Assembly: GCA_004764695.1 (NCBI GenBank)
Contig: SMSO01000036.1
Location: forward strand, 2,578,001 to 2,642,000
Reading direction: 5' to 3'
Length of the DNA: 64,000 nt
Origin: Schizochytrium sp. TIO01
Taxonomy: Eukaryota > Sar > Bigyra > Thraustochytrida > Thraustochytriidae
The notes beneath the pieces were generated by a model. The model was not told the origin of the DNA, made no database searches, and saw only the letters and a program-made list of their open reading frames with translations. The position numbers were made by a program, and so were the translations under genes. This document shows, piece after piece, positions 31,270-42,526 of the stretch (position 1 is its first letter; each line of letters opens with the position of its first letter).

Positions 31270-33390
31270 TTAACTAGACTCACTGGTTAGAGTTGCTTTA
31301 ATGCTGAGACCCGCTTTGTTGTTGCTGGGATTGCTGCGAAAGTAAATGACCATCTGTTGGGCCTGTGCATCAAGCGCCACATCACTGACGTCTCCAGAAT
31401 ACGTATCACGAAGCATTGTATCCACAGAACTTGCCTTCAAAGTCGTAAAGTTCGCCAAAGAAGGGGAGAGCACATCGTACACCTCTAGAACATCCTTCTT
31501 CTTTTGAGTCGTTCCATCAACAACCAAACCAATAGTTCCTCCATTGGGAGCACGAATAATCCAACAAATATCAGCGTTTGATGAATATTTTGCTGCATCT
31601 TCATTGGTGCTTAATGTAACGGTTTCGCCTGAAACCTGCAAGTCCACGATGGAATTGTCCTCGTCAATCAAGCATTTATCACTCCAAGATGTGGACAAGA
31701 GATTCGGACACTGGCTTGCCTTTGTGACACACTTGAGACTGGCTGAGTCAAAGATGTCACCATCCTCGCATCGGCAGTAGGTTTCAAGAAATGCCTTTTC
31801 TTCAGCGTACGTGTAGTTCTCTTGAGGGTCAGGAAGAGTAATGCAGACGCGCTCGGCGCTACTAGAGCACTTAGCGCTCAACTTTGTGCCTCCACATTCC
31901 TTTTCACAGCTTGGACGATAGCATTGGGCAAGAATCATGTTGTTGGGACAAGAGGGATACGCATCAACATTATCAGGAAGAACACTTTGTGTTGGCGCAG
32001 GAGTTGGCTTTGTTGGTCTGGAAGTTGGAGCAGGGGTTGGACTTTTTGTAGGCCTAGGTGTCGGGTTCATTGTAGGTTTAGGCGTTGGAGACAAAGTAGC
32101 CCAGTTCGGAAGCGAGCTTGTGCACGACGATGATGAGCTTGCTTGCATAGCTGCACAATAAGAAACCTTTGAAGCTGCCACACTTGTAGCATTTACACTA
32201 ACGGGAGTGTCGCTGTAGATAAGACAAGTGCCAGAGCTTGAGCTTTCTCCAGAGAAGCCAAATGAGAGGCAGAAGGAGTTCTTCTGGCACCTATTGATAC
32301 ACTCCGAGAGAGAGATATCACTTAATCCGAAATTGTCGCCCGTGTATTGAGTGTCGCTGAGATTCAGTGGATTGGCAAAGAGGCAGGATCCTTCTCCTAC
32401 TAATTCTGGGCAAGTTGCTGTTTCTTCCTTGCTAGGCACTGCATACATACAAATAGCGGGACCTCGCTTTCCCATTTCCATCTTAGCTCTACCATATGTG
32501 TCTTTAATGACACTAAGGCGTCCCTTTTTTGTCATTATTAAAGGATAGCCATAGTAGCACTTTCGGGAATCTGTTTTGTAGAAGGACGAATAGAGATCGC
32601 TGCTGTAGCCAGACTTAGAATCAGTATAAGAGTTATCTGTTCCTGTAGCTGTGTATTCGTCCTGATCTTCAGACGAACTTGCAGAATCTGAGCGCAGATT
32701 AAGGTAGGTGTCAGAAGAACCATAGTCTTCGTTTTTATTATCTTTCCAAGCGGCGGAAGAGTACTCATCGGAGCTAAGGCCTTGGTAAAATGCAGTGGAT
32801 TCATACTCACCATAATCTTCTCTCTCCCAAGACGTCGAATTCCAGTCGTCCGGAGCTTCGTATCCGTCATAGCGATTGCCACCTTTCCAGGCCCACGGCA
32901 AAACTCTATCGGTACTGTAGTCGTCAGCATCACATTCATTGCCAAAAAACACTGCAGATTTCAGCTGTTGTGTTAAATTCTTAGCCTGAAGAACGGTCAA
33001 AGTTGTTGGATCAACTACCTTGCGGACAGGGCCAATTTCATAGTGTCGACGAGGCTCCCATCCAATGTAGGCGAATGGAATGTTTGATGTCTTGATCAAT
33101 TTGCGAAGGGCCGACACATGAGCCTTGGAGCGAACCACAAGGGGCTCAACATTACGAGCATTGGGATAGCGGTTTGTGCAAAAGGTTTTATTCTCGTATT
33201 CGTAGTACTGTTTCTCATACGGAATTCGAAGGTTCATCTGTGGATAACCAATACAGACACCTACGACAGTGTTGTCCTCAGCTTTGGCTGCTCCAAAGTA
33301 CCATCCTTCAGGACACCGAGAGCCTGCGTTGACAAAGGTCAACTGGCACAAACAAAAAGCGAGTAAGACAGCTGTCCGCGACATAGTCAA
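31270..33390 (-). CDS. Secreted PAN/TIL/CUB-like multidomain protein
   Basis: 706 residues beginning with a clear signal peptide (hydrophobic AVLLAFCLCQLTFVNA, cleavage likely before GSRCPEG). An N-terminal Cys-containing domain spans about 24-165. A long Tyr/Ser/Asp-rich low-complexity region (about 170-285) is probably disordered or adhesive. A PAN/apple-like segment follows (GEGSCLFANPLNLSD, then ISLSECINRCQKNSFCLSF). A Thr/Pro stalk of PTPxPT units comes next, then a Cys-rich TIL-like region (YRPSCEKECGGTKLSAKC, YCRCEDGDIF). The C-terminal domain is CUB-like (ICWIIRAPNGGTIGLVV, VLEVYDVLSP, MVIYFRSN). Several N-glycosylation sites are visible. No membrane anchor is seen at the C-terminus. 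It is probably a cell-surface, wall or adhesive protein. Domain names rest on pattern only; secretion is well supported. Confidence 0.82.
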   Translation of the reverse strand: MTMSRTAVLLAFCLCQLTFVNAGSRCPEGWYFGAAKAEDNTVVGVCIGYPQMNLRIPYEKQYYEYENKTFCTNRYPNARNVEPLVVRSKAHVSALRKLIKTSNIPFAYIGWEPRRHYEIGPVRKVVDPTTLTVLQAKNLTQQLKSAVFFGNECDADDYSTDRVLPWAWKGGNRYDGYEAPDDWNSTSWEREDYGEYESTAFYQGLSSDEYSSAAWKDNKNEDYGSSDTYLNLRSDSASSSEDQDEYTATGTDNSYTDSKSGYSSDLYSSFYKTDSRKCYYGYPLIMTKKGRLSVIKDTYGRAKMEMGKRGPAICMYAVPSKEETATCPELVGEGSCLFANPLNLSDTQYTGDNFGLSDISLSECINRCQKNSFCLSFGFSGESSSSGTCLIYSDTPVSVNATSVAASKVSYCAAMQASSSSSCTSSLPNWATLSPTPKPTMNPTPRPTKSPTPAPTSRPTKPTPAPTQSVLPDNVDAYPSCPNNMILAQCYRPSCEKECGGTKLSAKCSSSAERVCITLPDPQENYTYAEEKAFLETYCRCEDGDIFDSASLKCVTKASQCPNLLSTSWSDKCLIDEDNSIVDLQVSGETVTLSTNEDAAKYSSNADICWIIRAPNGGTIGLVVDGTTQKKKDVLEVYDVLSPSLANFTTLKASSVDTMLRDTYSGDVSDVALDAQAQQMVIYFRSNPSNNKAGLSIKATLTSESS

Positions 33391-33658
33391 GCACTTTTAA
33401 GCAACGTTGCTTCTTCTTAGTTCTGTTCACACCCTACTTGAAATCCAAGTTCCGGGTTTGCCTACCTGGCAAAGAAATCTAGATACGCGAGATTAATTGT
33501 CTTCCTTTTCCTTTTCTTTTTTCTACTACTTAGTAAATATTTGTCAGGTCTTGTAAATAGTTGATATCTAGCATTTATTATGATCCATACTCTCTGAGAT
33601 GTAAGTATATTCGATTAACGTCAATAACTACTGAACCTGGCTGGAAACAAAAAATATT

Positions 33659-33691
<33 letters not shown>

Positions 33692-36600
33692 GTGCTAGTT
33701 TTGTCGTCACAAGCGTAAAATTATGCACGCTGCGAAACAACTTTATCCTTCGTATTCGCCAACTACAAAGTTCAAGACAGAAAGTGAGATAAACTAGTTT
33801 TCTTCGATTCTCTAAGTTTTTTTATTTCTTTTCGCCCTGTTTGGACTTTGAGAGGATAGAGAGATATGTGGTCTACTCCTCTGAAGCAAAGTGTTTTGAG
33901 CGGGGGTTGTTTTAGATCTCAGCATGTGCAAGATTCAGGGCCTGTTCCAATGTTTATGGAAGGAAGCTTAATCAAACAGTTGTGGTGTGAAATTCCCTCC
34001 CGAGAATACGATTGAAGATCTCTCAAGAAAGAAAATGAGCTTGAGATCTTCGCAGTCCATTCAAGTGAATTCATTAGTCATTACCCTGATGGAAATGTTC
34101 TGTCGAAGTCTCTTTCTTGGATCTTCGTTATTGAATAACAGTAATGCCTGACAACACCCAGTGTCTACCATATTCATACTTTCCAAGTCATAGGGAATGC
34201 AAGGCCACTGGGGCTGCGCTGGAAAATATCGAGATTGCAGGTGGCCGCAGAGAATTCAGTGATATGGTAGTCACGGCTGATGGCTGCATGAGTCTGGAAA
34301 CCGGACAGGAAATCCTCTCCATGCAACTGCGCTAGGTCTAAATGAGAATACTTTGATTATGCGTATGTGATATCGAAGAAGTCACGATCGGCATTTATCG
34401 ACTCTTGAAGATGGACTAGCGAACAAGGATATTTTGCGGGAGATATTGTTTTCGTCAGACTCCCGGACATCCCAGTGGGTTCACGTAAATTTCAATTTGA
34501 CTAATATTCAATATCTCACGAGTACTAACAGAAAACTATAACTTCCGGATATCATGGCCACGGGGGTGAGTGTATAGACTGTTTTGGCTTTGTGGCCTTT
34601 AATAAAAATAAAATGAGATATCTCTTTCTCCATTACTAGGTCTACTCACCGATTCAGACCGGTTGCTTTGGCCATTTAAAACTCGTCAAGGTTTATTAAA
34701 GGGGTATGTTGGGTATTCAAGCTATGATTTAGGAATTTTTGATCAGCCGGGACGCGCGCTCTTTATTCCGCCAAATACGTGATAAGTCTGCAAAGTTGGA
34801 AGATTGATTTCGAAAGAAATCCAATGAGGAAAAAACATATTTACATTTTTTTTTTAATGCGGAGGGAAGCAGGCAAAGACAAGACGTCACCAAATTACTG
34901 GTGGTGATGCCTTGTAGTGCAGCATGGTGCACCTAATTGCGAAACTAAAGTGTTGTCCCAGAGTCTATCCTAAATGAGGTGTCTTTTTCTTCTTCTTTTT
35001 GGGAAATGAAATGAAAAATATTCAATTTGTGTGCTGAGGTACTATCATGTTGACAAATCCAAAGCACAAGGCGCGCGTTCACCAGTCACCAACCACCTAC
35101 AATCTTTCAGGAAACTGTTTGCATAGCAAAACGATGCAACAAAGGAAAGACAAAAGAAAGAGCAAAAGAGATTCTGAGTGTTTGGAAAACATTATTCGTA
35201 TCTAGCCCTAAATATGGTGAAAAACTTTCTCCAATGTTTTGTCCAGCTAATCCCATGTTGCGAGAAACTAAAGGAGCTAGGATTGGGTAGTGTCAATTTG
35301 TTGTTTTTTTCACTTATTAATAAGAAAGTAAAATGGCTGTGTATCCCTTAGTCCAAATATAGTATTATTCCTAGTTAGTGAAATAGGAGAAGCAGAAAGG
35401 GCCAGGAAACTTCACCTTTTATGATAGTCTAATATCACGTGCAACAGGTGAAATACAGAGCGACAGATACTAGGGATACTTATAATGTTTAGTATTGATA
35501 TTAAAAGAACAAGTATTAGGTTTCTTGATTCGGGGTCTCAACTTCGAGTGGAACCTGTGCAAATCACGATGATAAAGAGGACAATGCTATCTCTACCTAT
35601 CGATGTTGGAGATTTGGAAATTTGGAGAATAGCGATGTGATTCTTGATCGTGATAGCCTCGATTGTTGCATCAGGTTCGTTAGAGAAGATCAAATCATGC
35701 TCATTAAAGATCTCTAATATGAAGATAGAGTGCTTTAATTTTCTTAGAAATTCGAATTGAGGTTATTCTATACATGTGTAGCTTAGTGTTTAGGACTAGG
35801 ATGTTAAGCTACGTGTTGGAACCGAATACCTCTTTTCATATATCAACTTTCTATTAGAAGTTTTTTTTTTAATGACGACTTTTAAATTACAGCTCAGAGC
35901 GTGCATGGAGTGCCACAAAGGTGGTTCTCCTCAACTGTACTTCGCCTCAACCTATCTGTCAAATCTGAAATCGCCAAATGTAAGCTCTGATCAGCATCAA
36001 TTAGAATTACATTTATTAGAAGGAGGACGAGAAAAGTCAGTCACAAAATAGAAGCAACATGTATTTAATATCCAGAGAAAAGTATAGTAAAAAGGAAAGT
36101 TATTGAAACGACTCACGTGCTTGAAACATGACTACTAGGTAGTAAGCTACCTTTCTTTTAATTACAAAACAATTCTACTCTTTAACTTTTTCTGCATCTA
36201 ACTAACTACTCTCCCTGGTATAGTTGAAGGTAGTTACTGGGTAGTAATGATAGTTATAGTTGTTTTTCGCTCAGGAGTCTTATTAGAATCCAGGATTTGT
36301 CCATTCAAACATATAGGTTGAGAGCTCGAAAGAGAAGGTATCATGCATATTCGTATGCTACCAGTGGTTATACTTTGTCAACATGAGCGTTTTACTCGAG
36401 GAGATGATGTGCAGATGGTCTCTGGCTAATTAATTATGAACGTGCCAGAGTCGAAAGTATTAATGGTAAATTTTTAACTTCAAAAAAAGTTAGAGAGAAA
36501 AGAAAAAGCTGAACGGAGAAATTGAGAAAAGAGCTACTGAATCCAATACCTTCCGCTACCCCAATTAATCCTGTTTCAGATTCGGTTGAAACTCATGTCA

Positions 36601-38019
36601 GAGCACATCACTAACAGCGATCGATTGTAAACACACGTGTTTCTAGATCATGGTTTACTCCGTTTCGTACTGATTTCCACTGCTACATTTATATAGAACC
36701 GACTGTTCACATTTATTTTCAGAAACTAGGTATAACAAAGAAGAACTACTAACAAAAATTGATAAGTGTCATTAATTATGATTCCATCCCACTAGTTGTT
36801 GAGAAAATCGTCATTTCTTATGATGTTTAATTTTGAAGTCTATACGTATCTACTTCCATCTCGGAGCGTCTGATTTCCCCGCCGATTTTCTTGTTACTCT
36901 TCTTCTCTTTCCATATGTCTCTACGTTCTCGCAATTGCATTAATAAAATAAGTCTCAGAATAAAAAGCTTCTCTCTTTACCTTCATTCGTGCAAAGGAAA
37001 TTTAAAGGATTGATGACCAACCCTATTTCTGGGCTGGCAGAGGACAGTCCCTTTCAACGACAAAAAAAAACATGCTTTATATATGTTTATGCGACTGAAT
37101 TAAAGGTTCAATAAATTTTACATAAAATTTGATGATTCTTCAGATACCACTTGGTTGATTTCTGATAAAGGTTAGTGCAGAAGAGCAACTATGATTGGCC
37201 TGTTCTAACAGAAATGTTTCATTGTTAGGGCTCTTGATTGTTGGGACAGACTCTCCACCATGCTTCAGAGGCGGTGCCGCATACAAAATCCTGAAAAGTT
37301 TGGTCATTTTCACTCGATTTAAAGATAGAGGAACCTTTCAATTCTTAGCAATTAGCTCAAGTAATTTATTGTAATGCCAAAAGAGGTACGGACTTCAGGC
37401 AAACTGCAATGATATTGCGCACCCATTCAACAAATAAAATGCTGTGAGAAACACATGGCATGGCTTAAAATGCAAAGAAAATAAGGAGCTTCTTCTAAAC
37501 AGTGCGGGTTTCAACTGCCGATCTTGGTACTGTTAATACCGTCCCTTACATTAAAGAAACTGGAAAACATCTGAGGCTATGAATGAAGTACAAAAGAAGC
37601 CAAGAGTGCTCCTAGGATTTACAATCTACAGAAGAGGCCTTAAGTTAGTGATTAATTGTTTGGCCATGAGCTTTAAGTATTGAAATGCATCTGGTCGTTC
37701 TGAGAGAGTACTATGCCTCTCTGCAAATTCTCTTTTGATCATTTTAGTCAAATGGGTGATTTTGAGTATCACCCAAGTTTTAGAAAAATACAAGAATTAG
37801 GAGTTTCCCTCTTCTTAGCGCTCTCTTATCAATCCTTTCAGTACTTGAACAAACCCAGGGAAATACACACCAATACGCGCTGAATAGCGCCTGTCTAAGC
37901 TGATTTGGAGTGAGACTAGCCAGTGCTACTTCATGGTTCTTTGCTTGGACTTGATGAAAGGCAAAATAAGTTGGAAAAAAAGAAGGAAAAAAACTTGGAG
38001 TTGCTATTCAATCACAGCC
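33391..38019. other. 4.6 kb of AT-rich DNA without a recognised gene
   Basis: It starts with the 5' flank of the secreted protein gene and includes a 28-base A run (33663-33690) and other short A/T runs. Open frames do not exceed about 70 codons. At about 35780-35830 there is a weak tRNA-like string, rejected. The region leads into the 5S/tRNA cluster. Confidence 0.55.
33663..33690 (+). repeat. Poly(A) run of 28 bases
   Basis: An uninterrupted A homopolymer. I found no retroposed gene attached to it on either side, so it is reported as simple sequence. Confidence 0.95.
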
Positions 38020-38032
38020 AAAAAAAAAAAAA
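38020..38032 (-). terminator. Pol III T-run after 5S rRNA copy 1
   Basis: Thirteen A on the plus strand, i.e. a T run on the transcribed minus strand, begin directly after the 5S 3' end. Confidence 0.85.
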
Positions 38033-38150
38033 ACATTCAACACCGGGGCTTCGCATGCAGTCCCCTATCATACTACTGACCCGGCCCTACGCGACTTTAC
38101 TTCTCAGTGCGAATGAGATGAGGTGTTACCCGCGTGGTATGATCGAATGT
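38033..38150 (-). rRNA. 5S ribosomal RNA, copy 1
   Basis: Read on the minus strand this is a 118-nt 5S rRNA. The 5' end (ACATTCGATCATACCA) pairs with the 3' end (GGTGTTGAATGT) to form helix I. The internal promoter/helix region GGGCCGGGTCAGTAGTATGA, then AGGGGACTGCATGCGAAG, corresponds to the conserved GGGCCTGGTTAGTACTTGGATGGGAGAC block of eukaryotic 5S. A T run follows directly. Copies 2 and 3 at 49.2 and 58.0 kb have the same sequence over this span. Confidence 0.95.
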
Positions 38151-38171
38151 GATGCTAATTGTTCTATGCTG

Positions 38172-38180
38172 TATATATAT
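38172..38180 (-). promoter_or_regulatory. TATA-like element upstream of 5S copy 1
   Basis: TATATATAT lies 22-30 bases before the 5S start on the minus strand. All three 5S copies carry an AT box at this distance, preceded on the plus strand by T(G/A)CTG(T/A). This resembles the -28 TATA element of 5S genes in plants and fission yeast. Confidence 0.7.
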
Positions 38181-38563
38181 GTATATATTATATTTATATT
38201 AATGTTCAATACTTCTTACTTCTATACATACTTAATTCCCGGTGTGGTGTAGGCAGTGCTACTTCATAGCACAAGTGGAACTTCTGGATCAACCTCACTG
38301 TAAAAGATCTTCTAGTCACAGTAATTAGCCTTTCCAGAACCCATGGTTTGCCAGAAATAATAGACTTTATAGTTTTGATACGTAGTACTTTTCAAAAGCA
38401 CTATGCACATCTATCCTCCTTAGCATTTCGTAACTGCCGCCTATATATTAGAGAAAGGGTAAATAATCCTTAAGCATTTTTTAGAATGGATTACACATTA
38501 TAGGGCTCCAAAATAGAGTGAATAATCCTTAAAGGAAGTGATTGCAAGAGATAGGCAGGACAA

Positions 38564-38678
38564 GTTGCGGTGACCGAGTGGTTAAGGTGGTGGACTGCTA
38601 TGTGTCTCACTAGTCTGAGATCAATATGTCTTGATCCATTGTTCTCCGAACGCCTGGGTTCGAATCCCAGCCGCAACG
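38564..38678 (+). tRNA. tRNA-Ser (anticodon GCT), with a 33-nt intron
   Basis: Acceptor arms GTTGCGG (38564-38570) and CCGCAAC (38671-38677) pair fully. The D-arm ACCGAGTGGTTAAGGT, a long variable arm and the T-loop GGTTCGAATCC are serine-type. The anticodon stem is TGGA/TCCA with loop CTGCTA; an intron at 38601-38633 sits after position 37, the standard nuclear site. A T6 run follows at 38685. Confidence 0.94.
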
Positions 38679-38908
38679 AAGATATTTTTTAATTCATGTT
38701 GTTTCCTGAGTATATATAGAGTTCGTATATGGTCTGTAGGAATGTTTATTAGCTTTTTTTTTTATCTTTAATTTTTTTTTTGCTTTGCAGTGCAGGGCCT
38801 TTTCTGAGATTTGTTAGGTAAATTTAACGAATAGTTGAACCATGTGAAATATTGTAGTTATAATATTCAGCCATAAATCCGAATTCATCCTCATTAAATT
38901 AGTGAGAG

Positions 38909-38924
38909 GCGGTCTTAGCTCAGG

Positions 38925-38957
<33 letters not shown>

Positions 38958-38981
38958 TGCGTTCGATCCGCGGAGACCGCA
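38909..38981 (+). tRNA. tRNA-Phe (anticodon GAA)
   Basis: A 73-nt cloverleaf: acceptor GCGGTCT/AGACCGC, D-arm GCTCAGGTGGGAGAGC, anticodon arm TCAGA-CTGAAGA-TCTGA, T-loop GTTCGATCC, discriminator A. No intron. A T-rich terminator follows. Confidence 0.96.
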
Positions 38982-39229
38982 TTGTTTTTATACTTGTTGA
39001 TGATACTTTTATCATTGGTATTTTTTATTTTTTTTTTTCTCTGAAGAGGTAAGTGGTTGGGAGGCTCGTCTTTTTGGGGTGTAATTAAAAAAAAAAATAG
39101 ATTGGATGATTATAAGAACGAAAGAAAGAGAAAATATTGAGAAGAGAGCGAGGCAACTTATCATTAAGACGTTTAAGTTTGGACTCCATTATGAATATTA
39201 CGATACTCTCCTTCGAAAGTGATCCATGA

Positions 39230-39329
39230 GCAACTATGGCCAAGTGGTAAGGCGCTGCACTTGTACACAGTCTAGAGATCTAGCTATCATACTATGCAGT
39301 GATCCAGAGTTCGATCCTCTGTAGTTGCA
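39230..39329 (+). tRNA. tRNA-Thr (anticodon TGT), with a 28-nt intron
   Basis: Acceptor GCAACTA/TAGTTGC, D-arm GCCAAGTGGTAAGGC, anticodon stem CTGCA/TGCAG with loop CTTGTA plus A. An intron at 39266-39293 follows position 37. The T-arm is CCAGAGTTCGATCCTCTG and the discriminator A. A T run follows. Confidence 0.92.
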
Positions 39330-40179
39330 AATTTATATTTTTTTGGTTTATATTCTCGGGAATGAAAAAAAGGCCATTTAGGCGTTATCATTGGAGCCTT
39401 TTCTACATAAGTGCTTCTTTTAAAATTGCATATTTATTTATTTTGCTAATAAGCAAGGACTTATAGTTTTCTCCATCGTTAAGTTTAATCAGCAGTTTAT
39501 TATAATCATCTAACTTCGATTAAAACTTCGTGATTGTCGAATGAATAGTTTTTTATACGAGTTACATTAGAGTGTTTTCATGTTGGAAAATTGAGTTTTT
39601 CGAAGAGCGAGGAAGAACCCGGTTTAGACTGTAAATTTTTATGTTCTTTGAGGTCTTTAGTTCAGTAGCTACGAGGGTTGCATTGTTTTCCTTCTTATAT
39701 GCAGAGCAACTCAATTTCATACAGCACGCAATTAATTTTGCTTCTTTTTCTTGAACATATGTTGACCTTTGAAAGACTCGTTTCCATCATAATTTCGCAA
39801 GTCGATTCATTTTTTCACAATTAGGCGCAAATAAGCTTTTTGTGCTTGTTTCCAGATTTAGATATATGTCCAATACTGTTTGCTTGATATGTTTTTATGT
39901 TGAAATGACACAGATGAGCGGAGTTTTTTTAAAGGAAATTTTAAAATAGCTATAAAATTTGCATCATACGCTATTGTAGTAATCTTGTTTAAATTTGATG
40001 AATAGATTTTCTAGGTGACACAAACATATGAATTTGTAAAACGTTCTTATATTACTTTTCTAAATTGCAGAGATTCCCAATCGAAGGAATTAAGAGATAA
40101 GGCATTGCTAGTTCCAGGCATCCCTTTGCAACGACCTCGTGGATATAGGAATTGCGATAGAGTAGAACTAGAAAACCAG

Positions 40180-40480
40180 GCTCGCGTGGTTGAGAAGCCA
40201 AGAACCAAAAATGTGACTACGTATTCCCTAGAATCAAGTATTTTGCGACTTGAATTGATGGTTGAAGAAGCTGACTCAGTCTAACCAGACCAATTCTATG
40301 TAACAAAGTTCAAGAATGTCTTAGCTTTCTAATTGGTATATAAATCAGCCCGCCTTAAAGTTCGTTTCCCAAGGACAGAAGTTTGCCAACTCTTTAAACC
40401 AACCTTATTTTAGCCTTTCTCAAGACTCTTGCATTCATTTGCATAGTCAACCTCCAGATCCAACCTCAGAATATATATTT
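40180..40480 (+). repeat. Diverged dispersed repeat related to 30.77-30.86 kb and 5.08-5.30 kb
   Basis: The left part (GTTGAGAAG, TATTCCCTAGAATCAAG, TTGATGGTTGAAGAAGCTGA) matches 30.77-30.86 kb and, inverted, 48.32-48.38 kb. The right part (from 40290) matches 5.08-5.30 kb. The 89-codon open frame across this segment (40015-40284) is probably incidental. Confidence 0.5.
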
Positions 40481-40799
40481 AAAGGGAAATGTTAGCATAT
40501 TAGCGAGGACACAAGCTGGTGGCTTTGTAGACATTTATTAATTCTATTTATTAAACAGACGCTATTGGTTTAAATTGGGAATCTCTTTTTTTGGAGGGGG
40601 GGAAGAGAGGGGGGAAGATATCTCCAAAGATTAAGAAACGTACTTTCTTTCGAAACTTGTAAAATTTAACGTCTAAGGGAAGAGAATACTCTGCTGGAAT
40701 ACATTATTATTGAAAATAATCTCTTAACTGATTAAATATTTATTACGTGGAAATGAGCCATCTGAAGTAACCAGCAGTTATGAAGCAAACGTTTCTCTT

Positions 40800-40871
40800 G
40801 CAGGTGTAGCTCAGTGGTAGAGCGTCCGCCTGACACGCGGAAGGTCACGAGTTCGATCCTCGTCATCTGTA
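40800..40871 (+). tRNA. tRNA-Val (anticodon GAC)
   Basis: A 72-nt cloverleaf: acceptor GCAGGTG/CATCTGT (two G-U pairs), D-arm GCTCAGTGGTAGAGC, anticodon arm TCCGC-CTGACAC-GCGGA, T-arm ACGAGTTCGATCCTCGT, discriminator A, then a T run at 40877. The anticodon reads GAC; nuclear valine tRNAs normally use AAC, so this is unusual. Confidence 0.88.
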
Positions 40872-41193
40872 AATCGATTTTTTTTACATTTTAATTGGTT
40901 AGGGGGGGGAGTCGTTTGCAATTTACAACTTGCAGAGGTTTTAATTAGATAACCCCACATGAAACAAATACGTACGTACTAAACCAAAAGGCAGCGATGA
41001 TGTATTTTTTGTTGCCATGTTGAAAACCCCATATTGTTTATAAGAAGACATAAATTAAAAAGAAAAAATGATGTTTGCATTCTTTTTACAAAAAAAAAAA
41101 AATTCAAAATAATATGTTTGGGTTAACTTTTCTACATACCTACAAATGGAGTTGTAGGATTGCTCTGGTGTCAGGCTACGGCAATTAGCCTGT

Positions 41194-41266
41194 GCTCGGA
41201 TAGCTCAGTTGGTAGAGTGACAGTTTAGTAAGCTGTTGGTCCCGAGTTCGACTCTCGGTTCGAGCA
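41194..41266 (+). tRNA. tRNA-Thr (anticodon AGT)
   Basis: A 73-nt cloverleaf: acceptor GCTCGGA/TTCGAGC, D-arm GCTCAGTTGGTAGAGT, anticodon arm ACAGT-TTAGTAA-GCTGT, T-loop AGTTCGACT, discriminator A, directly followed by a T run. No intron. Confidence 0.93.
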
Positions 41267-41546
41267 TTTTTTTTTTTAAATATTGGTTGATTATACTTTT
41301 TTTGTGGTGCGAATATCGATTTATGAAGAGATGCTACGAAGAGCCTTATTGCCGGGCAAACGCCTTTAAATAATTATAAGAACCTTTACATTGAAACATC
41401 TTTAGTTCCTAATAAGGTAACAATGCTTGAGTTCTACAAAATGTATGTTTGGCCGCTTACGATGCCCCTGTCGAGTTCTATTATACAAAACAGAAACGAA
41501 TGGTATTTAAAGTTCATTGATTGCACTTTGTAGCCAATCCAGATAT

Positions 41547-41670
41547 ACATGAAGGACATAAATGTCTGTCATGTAAGACCTAGAGCCATCTTCAATGGCG
41601 TTGACATTACATGAAAGACATGTTTTGTCTGCCGTGTAAAACTAGAGGCAACTCAGATGGCTTTGAGATT
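41547..41670 (+). repeat. Two diverged 62-bp tandem repeat units
   Basis: ACATGAAGGACAT...GTTGACATT is followed at once by ACATGAAAGACAT...TTTGAGATT. The units have equal length and about three quarters matching positions by eye. Each holds a short inverted repeat (ACATGA...TCATGT in unit 1). Confidence 0.75.
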
Positions 41671-42452
41671 AGGAAGTCTCATTTTGACAACTTCATGAGT
41701 CAGTGATTCTATACTGTTCTCAAATTTAACGCATAAATAATTTGCGAGTGAGTCCCTGCCTATCTGCAGCAAGTACAGAATCAATTTTATCGTTGCTTTG
41801 CCTTGAGACTCAGTTGTCCCAGTCTTTTGAAATCAATTTCGCGAATAATAATTATTCTAAGTAGCTCCCACAATGATTCTTGCTATAAGAGTAGGTAAAA
41901 CAGAACGTCCGGCAGAAACAATATTTTTACACAGGATTGCGCACTCAACTTCAAACTTGATGATGGATATTTCTACTAACCAAAACTTAATTTATAACTA
42001 CAATTACTAAGCCACAGACTACGATGGAATAGAACACCCACCACAAAGATTTTATACAACACATGACGTAGATCGTGAGGACTACAGAGAAGCTCTATGC
42101 ACTCTAAGCCTCGATTATGAGTATGAAATAAAGAAATCAAAAAGATCATCTCGTGTTTTTGGTTTCACTCATTAAAATTTAATTTTAAGTATTTAAAGAA
42201 GAAATTATAAAATTATAAAGAAATATACATATATGTGTTTTGGTCAAGTTTGAAAAAAAAAAAAATGGGCAGGTGAACGAATACATACAAACACACTCAC
42301 TTGTTTTAAAAAATGCTACTGCTGAGGTCTAATCTATAAATGCTATCACTGAACGAGGCTATTCCTATCAAGATTTTCACTGGAGAAAAAATGCAAGTCA
42401 AACATTTGATTCCACAGTTACTTTATTTTTGGAGAAAAAAAATGTATTTGAG

Positions 42453-42526
42453 AATCTCCGGCGGGACTTGAACCCACGATCTCCTGATTCGTAGTCAGGC
42501 ACCTTATCCAACTTGGCCACGGAGAC
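42453..42526 (-). tRNA. tRNA-Arg (anticodon ACG)
   Basis: On the minus strand: acceptor GTCTCCG/CGGAGAT, D-arm GCCAAGTTGGATAAGGT, anticodon arm CCTGA-CTACGAA-TCAGG, T-arm GTGGGTTCAAGTCCCGC. About 74 nt, no intron. T8 follows within 15 bases on the minus strand. Confidence 0.93.

Noticed and set aside
35780..35840. tRNA-like string TGTAGCTTAGTGTTTAGGAC, then GGAACCGAATACC
   Set aside because: D-arm and T-loop-like pieces are present, but acceptor and anticodon stems do not pair and no terminator is placed properly.
40015..40284. 89-codon plus-strand frame as a gene
   Set aside because: It overlaps a dispersed-repeat segment also found, without an open frame, at 30.8 kb.
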